DNA of 64,000 bases from Litoreibacter roseus (GCF_009811795.1 NZ_BLJE01000002.1:868001-932000), one strand, 5' to 3'; shown: positions 16,712 through 25,418, counted from the first letter of the stretch. Notes: generated from the sequence alone by a model not told the origin. Made by a program: numbers and translations.

Positions 16712-17074
16712 ATGCTCAAGACAATCCACCACGTGCAATTGGCAATGCCGGAGGACCATGAAAACGCGGCACGAAGCTTCTATGCCGATGTTCTAGGGCT
16801 TGGTGAAGTTCCGAAACCTGAAAATCTGGCGAAGCGCGGTGGATGTTGGTTCGAGCTTGGCGATGTGAAGGTTCACCTCGGAGTCATGCAAGACTTCCGT
16901 GCCGCAACAAAGGCGCACCCAGCGTTTTTGGTCGACGACTTAGCAGAGATGAGGGCACGTTGCGAAGTTGCCAGCGTCGCCTGTATAGACGACGAACCGC
17001 TAGAGGGTTTTGCAAGACTCTATGTATTCGACCCATTCGGCAACCGGATCGAGTTGATGGAACGCCTGCGATGA
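16712..17074 (+). CDS. VOC-family (glyoxalase/bleomycin-resistance fold) protein
   Basis: This 120-residue single VOC domain carries candidate metal ligands in IHHVQLAMP (His near residue 7), KVHLGV (residue 56) and IELMERL (Glu near 115). Such proteins range from glyoxalases to antibiotic-binding and isomerising enzymes, so the reaction cannot be given. It is preceded by two good ribosome sites (AAAGGAGG and GAGGAG). It sits alone at the edge of the repeat-bearing accessory segment. Confidence 0.8.
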   Translation: MLKTIHHVQLAMPEDHENAARSFYADVLGLGEVPKPENLAKRGGCWFELGDVKVHLGVMQDFRAATKAHPAFLVDDLAEMRARCEVASVACIDDEPLEGFARLYVFDPFGNRIELMERLR

Positions 17075-17254
17075 TCCCGCGTACAGCGCGAAACACGGCT
17101 TTCCCTTCTAGGGCTTGTTGCCTTTGAAAGCCGACATTGGTGCACTGCGCAGCAACTGCAACTAAGGGCTCGTCCGCCTAGTTCGTCGCGCAACAGGTAA
17201 ACTCTCGCATCGGGCCGTCGCAATCGTTCGCAAGATAGCCAACCAACGGCAACG

Positions 17255-17301
17255 GTGCGGACGAAGCGGACACTGCTCCAACGCCTACAAATGTCAGCTT
17301 T
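17255..17301 (+). repeat. Degenerate 45-bp repeat, copy B
   Basis: The second copy of the GGACGAAGCGGAC...AATGTCAGCTT element; its last bases overlap the 3' end of the gene at 17294. The surrounding 17075-17293 gap shows no coding frame with a ribosome site and looks like decayed or repeat DNA. Confidence 0.55.
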
Positions 17302-17701
17302 TGGTTTGCATCGACCAGTCGAGTGCTTTGACCTCAAGCGCCTCGTCTCTGAAGTAGAAATGGAAGTGCCTAGCACCTAAGCCGTTCATTGCGATCCAAG
17401 GAGTTGCGTCCAGATCATCACGAGTATTGCCCGAAATTTCGTAAAATTCGCCCCAAGCCGGTGCGAGACCACTGAAACGACACCGTCCATCATACCAGCC
17501 GTGGTCGTTTACGCTTGTAATGCGATATCTTTCGCAGTTTTCAAACCGGACCAAGATAAACGAGACACGCTCGAACTCGGGATAAAGCAATGCGTTGGGT
17601 CTAAAGCGAGCGACGAGCGAAGTATCGTCATGCTCGACTCGGAGATCAGGTGCGTTTGGTTCGGCATTCCAGTCAGCGTTGAGTTGGGTGAACTTTAGCA
17701 T
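17294..17701 (-). CDS. Hypothetical protein, 135 residues
   Basis: The product is soluble and slightly acidic with many aromatic residues. It has alternating hydrophobic strands (FERVSFILVRFENC, RHFHFYFRDEALEV), suggesting a small beta-rich fold, and no signal peptide. I recognise no family. It starts at ATG 17701 and ends inside repeat copy B. Base composition is more AT-rich than its neighbours, and it lies in a segment of repeats and orphan genes, so recent acquisition is possible. Confidence 0.6.
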   Translation of the reverse strand: MLKFTQLNADWNAEPNAPDLRVEHDDTSLVARFRPNALLYPEFERVSFILVRFENCERYRITSVNDHGWYDGRCRFSGLAPAWGEFYEISGNTRDDLDATPWIAMNGLGARHFHFYFRDEALEVKALDWSMQTKS

Positions 17702-17759
17702 CTTTAACTTGTCTCACGCGATATCCTCTGAAGCTGGATAGCAGACCTTTGTGAAAGGT

Positions 17760-17840
17760 GCAGCATCTGTAACTTTGGGCTCAGAGGGGACCTGCGGCGA
17801 TGCAGCGGAGCCAAAACTCCTGGAAATGACAGAAGTGCGG
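17760..17840 (+). repeat. 81-bp direct repeat, copy 1
   Basis: This copy differs from the one at 18498-18578 at four of 81 positions. It starts GCAGCATC and contains CTTTGGGCTCAGAGGGGACC. The two copies flank the secreted-protein gene at 17879-18412 in the same orientation. Confidence 0.9.
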
Positions 17841-17878
17841 GACTTTGTTGCCGTTCGATGCGTTCAAGCCAATGGCCA

Positions 17879-18412
17879 CTAAGGGAGTTCAACCTCTGCC
17901 TGCCTTGCTCGATAGAACAAATCCTGTGTTGCAGTTCCAAGGCTCACAAACTCGCATATGGAGTATTCGTAAACACGCAAACCATCGCACTCGGGCAGGT
18001 TCTCAAATGTATCTGCCGCCTGCACTAGCGCTCGTGCATAACCATACGCAGTAAAACCACCTCCATCTATCGTTGACGGAAGTAGTGGCATCAACTTCTC
18101 ATAGAACTCCCGCATCGATGCGACTAGATCATGCAAACATCCGCGCCTTCCTTTGTCCACGTTCAAACAAATATCTCCAGCAATACCAACGCATTGCGAT
18201 TCCATCCAACCACGATATCGCGAATCTAGTGGCTCAATAGCTTTCAGGCACGCGATTACGTCTGGAGTAGGAAACCGAATTGCATCAGGAGTAGAGAATT
18301 GAGTTCCATCACCAGAATTCTGGGCTATCGCACCTTCTGCTGCTCCAAAAAGCAAAAACAGTGTGACCATTAAAGTACTCGGAAAACTTGAAGAGTTTTT
18401 CAATCGCAACAC
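17879..18412 (-). CDS. Secreted cysteine-containing protein, hypothetical
   Basis: The 177-residue product has a signal peptide (basic LRLKN, hydrophobic TLMVTLFLLFGAA, cleavage near AIAQ). The mature part contains spaced cysteines in IACLKAI, SQCVGIAGDIC, RGCLHDL, PECDGL and ICEF. The CVGIAGDIC and GCLHDLVASMREFYEKLM pattern resembles LprI/DUF1311-type periplasmic proteins, but I hold that loosely. It is the only gene between two 81-bp direct repeats, which suggests a mobile or duplicated cassette. Confidence 0.65.
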   Translation of the reverse strand: MLRLKNSSSFPSTLMVTLFLLFGAAEGAIAQNSGDGTQFSTPDAIRFPTPDVIACLKAIEPLDSRYRGWMESQCVGIAGDICLNVDKGRRGCLHDLVASMREFYEKLMPLLPSTIDGGGFTAYGYARALVQAADTFENLPECDGLRVYEYSICEFVSLGTATQDLFYRARQAEVELP

Positions 18413-18497
18413 CTCACCGTAGAATGCTCCATCAACCGCGTCAGCGGTAATTAAGTGAACGACTGATGTCTACACTTCACATCAAGAGTTGAGCGGC

Positions 18498-18578
18498 GCA
18501 GCATCAGTTACTTTGGGCTCAGAGGGGACCTGCGGCGATGCAGCGGAGCCAAAACTCCTGAAAATGACAGAAGCGCGG
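18498..18578 (+). repeat. 81-bp direct repeat, copy 2
   Basis: The partner of 17760-17840, about 95% identical. It lies in the gap between the secreted-protein gene and the membrane-protein gene that begins near 18625. Neither copy has terminal inverted repeats or an ORF with a ribosome site, so it is not an insertion sequence in itself. Confidence 0.9.
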
Positions 18579-18624
18579 ACAAAGCTACTGTCTCAGAAGT
18601 TGTTTCGAATGACCGGTATTCGTC

Positions 18625-19269
18625 TTGACCAGTAGAAGCGAAGCTTGGCGCAAAAATCGCCATATTTTTGATCCAGTTCCGTGCAAACTGTGGGTGGTGA
18701 TAGAACCGACCGTAATACACTCATCAAAGCTGCGCGTCGCCAGCCTGCATATCGTTTGGCTCAGTTTCGGGCTGATTTGGCCCTTACTCTACATCTTCGC
18801 AATTCACACGGCCGATCATATCGGATTATTTTTTAAAGCGATCTTTGCCCTTTTGACTTTGGCAAGCGGGGCTCTTGCATTGAGCGAGGGCCGAAAAGCT
18901 TGGCGTGTCTTCAATGCAGCAGGCGATTGGAAAGCCACAGTCTCTTCAAGCAGGCTCATTTGGGATGTCGCCGTACCTTCCAAAAATCTACCAATGGACT
19001 TAGCTCTTGCCGATGTTGCAAAGGCATTGCGGTTAGAAATCAGCCGCACAAGCAAAGACAGTGATGGCGAGTACACCGAGGTCGAAGAGCGCTTCGAGCT
19101 TCATTTTGTCGATGGCAGTGTGCTCACCTTCGATCGCGAAACTGCTGGCATCAACCCGCACCGCGTGTTTCAGGCACTTAAAGAGCGTGGCATAGCTTAT
19201 GAGCTTTGGTCGCAAGATCACACCAAAGGCAGCGTTGATACGTCGAAGACTTTTCAGCGCTCCTATTGA
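18625..19269 (+). CDS. Hypothetical membrane protein with two helices
   Basis: Up to 214 residues. Two hydrophobic segments (about 44-60 and 66-86 in the long form) are followed by a soluble domain with beta-strand-like segments (WKATVSSSRLIWDV, VEERFELHFVDGSVLTFDRE). The layout resembles small proteins with a membrane hairpin and a PH-like cytoplasmic domain; that is a guess. The true start is uncertain: GTG codons at 18690 and 18693 would remove the first 22-23 residues, which look non-coding. It is AT-rich relative to the core genome. The 216 bp after it hold no supported gene. Confidence 0.6.
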   Translation: MTSRSEAWRKNRHIFDPVPCKLWVVIEPTVIHSSKLRVASLHIVWLSFGLIWPLLYIFAIHTADHIGLFFKAIFALLTLASGALALSEGRKAWRVFNAAGDWKATVSSSRLIWDVAVPSKNLPMDLALADVAKALRLEISRTSKDSDGEYTEVEERFELHFVDGSVLTFDRETAGINPHRVFQALKERGIAYELWSQDHTKGSVDTSKTFQRSY

Positions 19270-19485
19270 ACTGTATTCGTAAAAGCTGTTCTTCGCACGC
19301 ATTGCAGCTTCATACAGCAAGGGCTTCAAGGCAGCCGTTTGCACGACGGTTGGTCGCGGTTTCTGGACGCGGTCGCCGTGCTTTGACACCTATCCCGGAG
19401 TGAATCTTGCACTCATTTTGGGATCGATCTCGCTCTCGTCAAGCAGCTCCAAAAGAGCCTCTGAGGTGCTTCGTTCTGTAGATTG

Positions 19486-20688
19486 TCAGGCTGCCTTTGC
19501 TTTTTCATAGTCCGGCAGATCGAACTCGTCTTCATCTACCTTGGACCCACCGCCAAACAGGGATGCGAAGCCCTGGACCGCCGAGGATGCGGCGATGCTG
19601 GCGCCTGCATTGATCAGGCTGACTTTGAAGCGGGACTGGGCATAGGCCAGATCGGGGACGCCCGGGGGCAGCTTCTGGGACTTCTCCGCAAAGGCGCGGA
19701 ATTTCTCCTCATACGCTTTGAAGGCATCTTCGTGGTTCGTGTGCGCGGCCAGTTCATTGGCCAGAATGTAGGACCCGATCAGCGCGAGGGTCGTGCCCAT
19801 GCCGGTGTAGGGCGTGGGGCAATGGGCGGCATCGCCCGCAAGGACGCACCGACCACGGGACCATGTCTTCGACTTGATCTGGTGCAGCGGCCCCAGGAAG
19901 ATATCGTCCACGTCCTCCAACGCGTCGCTCAGCCGTTCAGCCTCCCAACCGGCGCCGTCGAGGCGCTTGCGCAGTTCGGCTTTCTTGTCGGCGAGCGACA
20001 TGCGGGGCGGGTCGTTCTCGTCACTCAGGAAGTTCACCGATGCGCGCATGGTGCCTTGATTGTCCGGTCGCAGAAACGCGATGACGCCCGTCGGGCTTGT
20101 GTACCAGCGCCACCAGTCGTTGTCCCGCTCCAGCCGCGGCACAGTGAAGTAGGAGGACCAGCACCCGAGATAGTCCTCGTGCCCCTCCTCCCCGAGGATC
20201 AGCGTTCGGGTCGAGGAATTCATGCCATCCGCGGCGATGACAATGTCGAAGGTTCCGGTTGTGCCGTCATCAAATGTCACCTCAACGCCGTTGTCTTTTT
20301 CCTCAAGCGTGTCGATGGAAACACCAAACCGGTACTCGACGCTCTTGGGCGTGGCATTGACGAGAATGTCGACGAGATCGCCCCTGAGGATTTCAATCTC
20401 CCGCGTGAGGGAGCCTTTCTTTTCGACCGGGAAGCTGGCCTTGGCGGTGTTGTCGGTGTCGACGAATTGCAGGCCCTTCTCACCGGTGTGACGGTCCTTG
20501 ATGTCGTCCATGATGCCCATTTTCGAGACCACGTCCCGCGCGGCGTCGGTGATGTCGATGTTCTGCCCGCCCAGACGCAGACTGTCCGCCCGCTCTATGA
20601 CTGTTACTTTCCAGCCATTGTGAGCCAGCCAGTAGGCTGCGGTGGGGCCAGCGACCCCTATGCCCGAGATGAGTGCAGTCTGTGCCAT
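19486..20688 (-). CDS. FAD-dependent monooxygenase (aromatic hydroxylase type)
   Basis: This 400-residue class A flavoprotein has a dinucleotide-binding GIGVAGPTAAYWLA motif (residues 9-22), a substrate-domain DG motif in VIAADGMNSSTR near 163, and the second FAD contact CVLAGDAAHCPTPYTGMGTTLAL near 285. Relatives hydroxylate phenols or degrade antibiotics (TetX-like), so the substrate is open. It stands alone on the minus strand with its start at 20688. Confidence 0.88.
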   Translation of the reverse strand: MAQTALISGIGVAGPTAAYWLAHNGWKVTVIERADSLRLGGQNIDITDAARDVVSKMGIMDDIKDRHTGEKGLQFVDTDNTAKASFPVEKKGSLTREIEILRGDLVDILVNATPKSVEYRFGVSIDTLEEKDNGVEVTFDDGTTGTFDIVIAADGMNSSTRTLILGEEGHEDYLGCWSSYFTVPRLERDNDWWRWYTSPTGVIAFLRPDNQGTMRASVNFLSDENDPPRMSLADKKAELRKRLDGAGWEAERLSDALEDVDDIFLGPLHQIKSKTWSRGRCVLAGDAAHCPTPYTGMGTTLALIGSYILANELAAHTNHEDAFKAYEEKFRAFAEKSQKLPPGVPDLAYAQSRFKVSLINAGASIAASSAVQGFASLFGGGSKVDEDEFDLPDYEKAKAA

Positions 20689-20788
20689 GCGTTAATCCCG
20701 ATGAAGATAATCGAGGATTTAACGGGTGGACGCGCCCACGGTTCCCTTGTTTTTCTGAGATAGGCGACTGGCCCCTGATCTGAGAGGG

Positions 20789-21262
20789 CTAGAAGCTGAA
20801 GATATCACCGATGTTTTCAATAATGGCGATCAACAGCAGAACACCAACAATCAGAATCGCGATCATCCAGACGAACTGGAAGGTGATCGCGGCGGCGCCC
20901 AGGCTGGTGCCGTAGGCCGCATAGCGCCAGTTTTCGCGCCGCATGACCGAGATCAGGGACAGAACGACCGCAATCACGCCGAGGACTGGCGCGACCATTG
21001 CGGCATAGAACCAGATTGGCGGCGCGACGACCTCAGGCTCGGGCTTTGGCCATCCCAGCAGGGTCTGCCAGGCCGAGCGCTTGATCTCGCCTGCGATTTG
21101 GCCGATTTGCGTGCCGACGGATTGCTGCGTCTCGAGGGCTGGCCCGATGAGCTGTGCGAAGACGAGCACCAATGCGACAGCCCCAAAAAGAACCGCCCAA
21201 AAGCCCCACCGCCGAAAGAGGTCAGGCATATCACGCAACGGATTGTCCGAGTTGTGTTCCAT
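20789..21262 (-). CDS. Hypothetical membrane protein, 157 residues
   Basis: Three hydrophobic segments are visible (about residues 20-40, 84-107 and 118-150), separated by a periplasmic or cytoplasmic stretch with LGWPKPEPEVV. The N-terminal 18 residues are polar. I recognise no family. It lies between the monooxygenase and a terminator, with no obvious partner. Confidence 0.6.
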   Translation of the reverse strand: MEHNSDNPLRDMPDLFRRWGFWAVLFGAVALVLVFAQLIGPALETQQSVGTQIGQIAGEIKRSAWQTLLGWPKPEPEVVAPPIWFYAAMVAPVLGVIAVVLSLISVMRRENWRYAAYGTSLGAAAITFQFVWMIAILIVGVLLLIAIIENIGDIFSF

Positions 21263-21387
21263 AGCGCTGGCATTCTGCCGCAGGAGTTGGGCAAAACTGT
21301 GGTCTGGGCCGTGGCTGTTTAGCGGTTCTTGGATGTTGGCTGACCTCGTGCGGCGGGGGATGGCCTTGCGGTTCCCGTCCTGACGCC

Positions 21388-21416
21388 AAAAGCCCCAGCC
21401 GATTGGCCGGGGTTTT
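21388..21416. terminator. Terminator after the VWA gene
   Basis: AAAAGCCCC and GGGGTTTT arms with an AGCC/GGCC inner stem form a hairpin with A/T runs on both sides, so it could work in both directions. It lies 18 bp past the VWA stop. Confidence 0.75.
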
Positions 21417-21434
21417 CGCTTTCTTGGGGTGCGC

Positions 21435-23405
21435 TTACCGGGCCTTGGACAGGCTTTCGGCCAGACGCATCAGGGTGACGGCTTCGGTTCTGTAGCCAAA
21501 CGTATCGTCGCCCTTGGCGGTGTTGGCCAGTGCGATGGCGTCCTCGTATGTCCAGTCGCCTGTGTAGCTGGATCCTTGTAGAAGCTGGCCGAACCCTGCG
21601 ATCGCAGTGGCGAAGCGGACATCGGTGTTGGCATCGCTCACACCGGTCGAAATGGGTGTTTCGATCAACTGGCTCTCGCTTTCGCCGGGCGTTTTGTAGC
21701 GCAGGCGGAGAAAGCCCAGCTCGTCACTGTCTGAGGCCACGGGGTCGTCAGCGCCATAGCGAAGCGCGTCGTTCAGGATCGCGTCGGAGCCTATGGGCGT
21801 AATCTCGTAGATCGCTGTGACCGTGTGACCTGCGCCGATCTCGCCCGCGTCGACCTTGTCATTGTTGAAATCCTCACGCTTCAGGGCGCGGGTCTCATAC
21901 CCGATCAGGCGGTATTCGGCGATCTCGGCGGGGTTGAACTCTACCTGTATCTTCACGTCGGACGCGATGGGATAAAGTGCGCCCGCCAGTTGATCGACCA
22001 GCACTTTGCGGGCTTCGCTGAGCGTATCGATATAGGCCGCCTGTCCGTTGCCATTCTGGGCCAGTGTCTGCATCAGGGCGTCGTTCAGATTGCCCCGTCC
22101 AAAGCCCAGAACCGACAGGAAGGTGCCGTCGTCGCGCTTTTCCTCGATGAAGGTCTTCAGCGCCTCGTCCGAGGACAGACCGACGTTGAAATCGCCATCC
22201 GTGGCCAGAAGTACGCGGGAAATCTCGCCTTCATCCGCCATCTGTTCGGCCAGCGCATAGGCTTGTGTCAGACCTGCGGCCCCTGCGGTGGATCCGCCAG
22301 ATATCAGGCTGTTCAGGGCGGCCTCGATCTTGCCGGTTTCGCTCGCTGCAGTCGGCTCCAAAACCGTGCCTGCGCTGCCCGCATAGGTGACGATGGCGAC
22401 CTGATCCTCTGGCCGCAACTCCGGCAGCATCAGCCGGAAGGACTGGATCAGCAGTGGCAGCTTGTCCGGGCTGCTCATGGAGCCAGACGTATCAATCAGC
22501 AGGACTAGGTTCAGGGGCGGGCGATCTTCGATAGCGGGCAATTCCCCTTGGATGCCGATATGAACCAGCTGGGTCCCATCGTTCCACGGCGTGTCGGTGA
22601 CGGTGACGCTCTGCTGGAACGGCAGGTCGCCGGTGGGTGCTGCGTAATCATAGGGGAAGTAGTTGATCATCTCCTCGATCCGCACGGCCTCGGCGTTGGG
22701 CAGTTGGCCATTTTGCAGCGCGCGGCGCACCCACGCGTAGGACGCAGTGTCCACATCGATGGAAAAGGTCGATACCGGCTCTTCGCTGGTGATCTTGACT
22801 GCGTTCGGGGTCTCGTTTGCAAAGCGGTCCCGATCCTCGATGATTTCGGGGTACGGATCCGGCACGGGAAGGATCCTGATCTCCTGACTGCCTTGCAGCA
22901 TGCTGGTGGAGGCAGAGGGGTTCACGACCCTGCGGCCCGGACGCGAAACTTCGGCGGGCGCAAACTCTTCCACGATCTCTTCGAGTATCATCGGTGCCTC
23001 TAAGGGGGAGGCCAGAGGCGCGTCCTGCAAAACGTCCTGATCCGCGGAGGGCTGTGCCTCTTTCGCGGTGATCATTTCGGGCGCGGCGGGTTCCACTTGG
23101 GGGGCCAGAACCGTGGTTTGTGGTCCGGGCTGGTTTTGCACAAAGACAAAGCCCACGCCCAAGACGACGAGGGAAGAGGTGGTCAGAAGAAGCGGTTTCA
23201 GATTTCGGGTGGCAAACATGTCTCTCAGTCCTTTCAGAATGTTGGACCTTTCCGGTCCTGTATCTGTGGGACGTGCGCCGGGCGCCGATCCTTGGAGGCT
23301 TTCGAAATTTTTTTCCGCCACGCGCAAGGCCGCGTCGCGGGCGGCGTCGCTGGCGGGGGGTGGCGTGCCAAGGGCCGCGCGCAGTTTATCAAGCTCATCG
23401 GTCAT
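21435..23405 (-). CDS. Membrane-anchored von Willebrand factor A protein (YfbK-like)
   Basis: Of 656 residues, 1-68 are cytoplasmic and acidic, then a membrane helix (about 70-90), a Pro/Glu-rich linker, and a periplasmic part. The conserved N-terminal YfbK region contains EEMINYFPYDY. The VWA domain has the metal-binding DTSGSMS (MIDAS) motif near 305, and a C-terminal DUF3520-like domain follows. Its start abuts the stop of the ECF sigma gene (TGAATG). The topology (short cytoplasmic head, one helix, large outer domain) is that of many membrane anti-sigma factors, which suggests that it controls the sigma factor; that is inference. Confidence 0.88.
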   Translation of the reverse strand: MTDELDKLRAALGTPPPASDAARDAALRVAEKNFESLQGSAPGARPTDTGPERSNILKGLRDMFATRNLKPLLLTTSSLVVLGVGFVFVQNQPGPQTTVLAPQVEPAAPEMITAKEAQPSADQDVLQDAPLASPLEAPMILEEIVEEFAPAEVSRPGRRVVNPSASTSMLQGSQEIRILPVPDPYPEIIEDRDRFANETPNAVKITSEEPVSTFSIDVDTASYAWVRRALQNGQLPNAEAVRIEEMINYFPYDYAAPTGDLPFQQSVTVTDTPWNDGTQLVHIGIQGELPAIEDRPPLNLVLLIDTSGSMSSPDKLPLLIQSFRLMLPELRPEDQVAIVTYAGSAGTVLEPTAASETGKIEAALNSLISGGSTAGAAGLTQAYALAEQMADEGEISRVLLATDGDFNVGLSSDEALKTFIEEKRDDGTFLSVLGFGRGNLNDALMQTLAQNGNGQAAYIDTLSEARKVLVDQLAGALYPIASDVKIQVEFNPAEIAEYRLIGYETRALKREDFNNDKVDAGEIGAGHTVTAIYEITPIGSDAILNDALRYGADDPVASDSDELGFLRLRYKTPGESESQLIETPISTGVSDANTDVRFATAIAGFGQLLQGSSYTGDWTYEDAIALANTAKGDDTFGYRTEAVTLMRLAESLSKAR

Positions 23406-23948
23406 TCAGATGGCCTCCTTTTCGGCCATATCGCGCAGGTGGCGTTTCACTTCGGACATCCGCCACGCGATGGTTCCTTCGCTGAGGCCCATCACCTCGG
23501 CGGTTTCTTTCTGTGTCAGGTCTTCGCCAAGGGTCAGCGCGACCGTCTCGCGCAACTCCTGAGGCAGGGCGCGCATGGCCGTGCCAAGCCAGTCCTGTGC
23601 GGCTGCCGCGTCCTCATCCTCGGCGGCGCGGCGCTGGTAGTCTTCGGCCCAGCCCTCGCTGGCTTTGGCGTGGCTCTGGGCCTTGCGCGCGCGGTCCGTG
23701 GCGGCGTTCATGGTCACCCGGTAGGCCCATGTGGTGAACTTGGCCTCACCCCGGTAGTTGCGCAGTTTCTGGGGCAGGGCGGCCAAAATGTCATGTGCCA
23801 GATCTTCGGCATCGTGCTGGGTGCCGGTCAAGCGCCACGCAAACCTGTAGATACGATCATAGTGACGGCGAATGAGGAGGTCGAATGCCTCCCTGTCGCC
23901 TGCGGCGGCCGCTTGGGCCAAAGCCTCGTCACTGGTTTTCATGCGCAT
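23406..23948 (-). CDS. ECF-type RNA polymerase sigma factor
   Basis: About 180 residues. Sigma region 2 is FDLLIRRHYDRIYRFAWRL followed by DAEDLAHDIL. Region 4 is LPQELRETVALTLGEDLTQKETAEVMGLSEGTIAWRMSEVKRHL. The start was set at M11 of the long frame (23948); M13 (23942) is equally possible. Co-transcription with the VWA protein suggests an envelope-stress regulon. No typical GGAAC-type target promoter was seen upstream. Confidence 0.88.
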   Translation of the reverse strand: MRMKTSDEALAQAAAAGDREAFDLLIRRHYDRIYRFAWRLTGTQHDAEDLAHDILAALPQKLRNYRGEAKFTTWAYRVTMNAATDRARKAQSHAKASEGWAEDYQRRAAEDEDAAAAQDWLGTAMRALPQELRETVALTLGEDLTQKETAEVMGLSEGTIAWRMSEVKRHLRDMAEKEAI

Positions 23949-24001
23949 AGTGATGGTAGGACGCACGGGGCGGGTCAATCCTTGGAAAGTTTTTTGAAAA
24001 A

Positions 24002-24796
24002 ATGACGAGTGCGCAGGAAAAGCGGGATCTGGCTTATGAAAATGGCGGGTTTATTCCCGATGCGGCTGCCTACGGGGATCGCTGGCCGCGGGCGGCGGCG
24101 GCGTTTCGGGCGGCCCGGCGTTGCGATCTGGATGTTAGCTATGGGGACCATCCGCGGGCGGCGTATGATCTGTTCTGGCCCGAGGGGACACCCAAGGGGC
24201 TGATGGTGTTCGTCCATGGCGGGTACTGGAAGGCGCGGGCCAAGTCGGACTGGTCGCATTTCGCGGCAGGCGGGCTGGAGCGGGGCTATGCGGTTGTCCT
24301 GCCGGGGTATCCCTTAGCCCCCGAGGTGCGGATCAGCGAGATCACCCAGCATATTGCGCGCGCAATTACGGCCGCCGCCGCGCAGGTCGCCGGACCCATC
24401 GCGTTGACAGGTCATTCAGCGGGCGGGCATCTGGTGGCCCGCATGGCGATGCCGGGCGTATTGACCGAAGATGTCGCCGGGCGGATTTTCACCAGCGTTC
24501 CGATCTCGCCCGTGTCGGATTTGCGCCCGCTTGTGGATCTGTCGATGAATGCGGAGCTTAGATTGGACGCTGTCGAAGCCGCGGCGGAAAGCCCGATTCT
24601 GGGTCTGCCTCTTCCGCATATCGCCGTGACCCCCATCGTCGGCGCCGAGGAACGGCCGGTGTTTCTGGATCAGGCCCGCTGGCTGGCAGAGGCTTGGGGC
24701 ACACCACAGATCATCTTGCCCGGCCGACACCATTTCGACGTCATCGACGCGCTCATGGACCCCGACAGCCGCATGATGCGCGCGCTTCTGGGGTGA
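24002..24796 (+). CDS. Alpha/beta hydrolase (kynurenine formamidase-like)
   Basis: The 264-residue enzyme has the HGGYW oxyanion motif (72-76), nucleophile GHSAG (137-141, Ser139) and a late GRHHFDVIDAL segment holding the catalytic His. HGGYW and the overall length match the arylformamidase/KynB-like esterases of the hormone-sensitive lipase type. No kynurenine genes are near, so the substrate is unproven. It starts 53 bp from the divergent sigma gene. Confidence 0.82.
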   Translation: MTSAQEKRDLAYENGGFIPDAAAYGDRWPRAAAAFRAARRCDLDVSYGDHPRAAYDLFWPEGTPKGLMVFVHGGYWKARAKSDWSHFAAGGLERGYAVVLPGYPLAPEVRISEITQHIARAITAAAAQVAGPIALTGHSAGGHLVARMAMPGVLTEDVAGRIFTSVPISPVSDLRPLVDLSMNAELRLDAVEAAAESPILGLPLPHIAVTPIVGAEERPVFLDQARWLAEAWGTPQIILPGRHHFDVIDALMDPDSRMMRALLG

Positions 24797-24935
24797 GCGC
24801 CGAGCGAAGAGGCGGGGTTTGCGTTTTGCTTACCTCCGCTGCGTTGAAAGTGAACCACCGAGGGTTTTTCCCGCGGCACAGAAGGCGCGAGACGAACATC
24901 GGCTTTGAGCCCGGAGCGGAAGCCTAATTGTCGTT

Positions 24936-25418
24936 TTACGGCTCAGGAAATATTCCATACACTCCTTCTTCGGCGAATACCTCGCCGAATGAAACCTCGC
25001 CCCGACTTAGCTTGTATGGCCAATATACGACGACCGAATAATCACCTTCATGATCGAGCGCTATGGCTACCGCGTCACTTTTCCTACTGGTGCCTGGAAG
25101 CGATACACGCACATCATAGGTTAACGCAGTAGCTTTATAATCTCCGCCAACCGCAGAGCTGCGGAAACCTGCGTTGAGTAAATCAATGATTTCGTGTGAA
25201 GGGGGGCGCTCATCTCCGTCATATCCAGCAACCAAAATCATCTGGCCATCTGGTTTCATCGCTGCGCCAAATGGAAAGAACTCTCCATAATTTTGAAGAA
25301 GTTGTTCTGCAAACTCAATGGAAGCGGTCATTAACTCTTCAGCATCTTGCTTCGGTGTTTGCACTGTTTGCGCCTCAACTGAAACAGTCAGAATTAAGAA
25401 TAACACAAGATAACGCAT
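24936..25418 (-). CDS. Secreted hypothetical protein, 160 residues
   Basis: Begins with a short signal peptide (RYLVLFLILTVSVEA). The mature part has a helix with acidic residues (KQDAEELMTASIEFAEQLL), a GAAMKPDGQMILVAGYDGDERPP segment, and strands with VAIALDHEGDYSVVVYWPYKL. I recognise no family. It is AT-rich compared with its neighbours. The 139 bp upstream of 24936 contain no supported gene. Confidence 0.6.
   Translation of the reverse strand: MRYLVLFLILTVSVEAQTVQTPKQDAEELMTASIEFAEQLLQNYGEFFPFGAAMKPDGQMILVAGYDGDERPPSHEIIDLLNAGFRSSAVGGDYKATALTYDVRVSLPGTSRKSDAVAIALDHEGDYSVVVYWPYKLSRGEVSFGEVFAEEGVYGIFPEP

Noticed and set aside
17760-18578. 81-bp repeats as an insertion sequence or CRISPR
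   Set aside because: There are only two copies with no transposase, no inverted ends, no spacer regularity and no cas genes.
19033-19389. 118-residue minus-strand frame in the accessory segment
   Set aside because: It overlaps the membrane-protein gene antisense, with no ribosome site and no clear composition signal.
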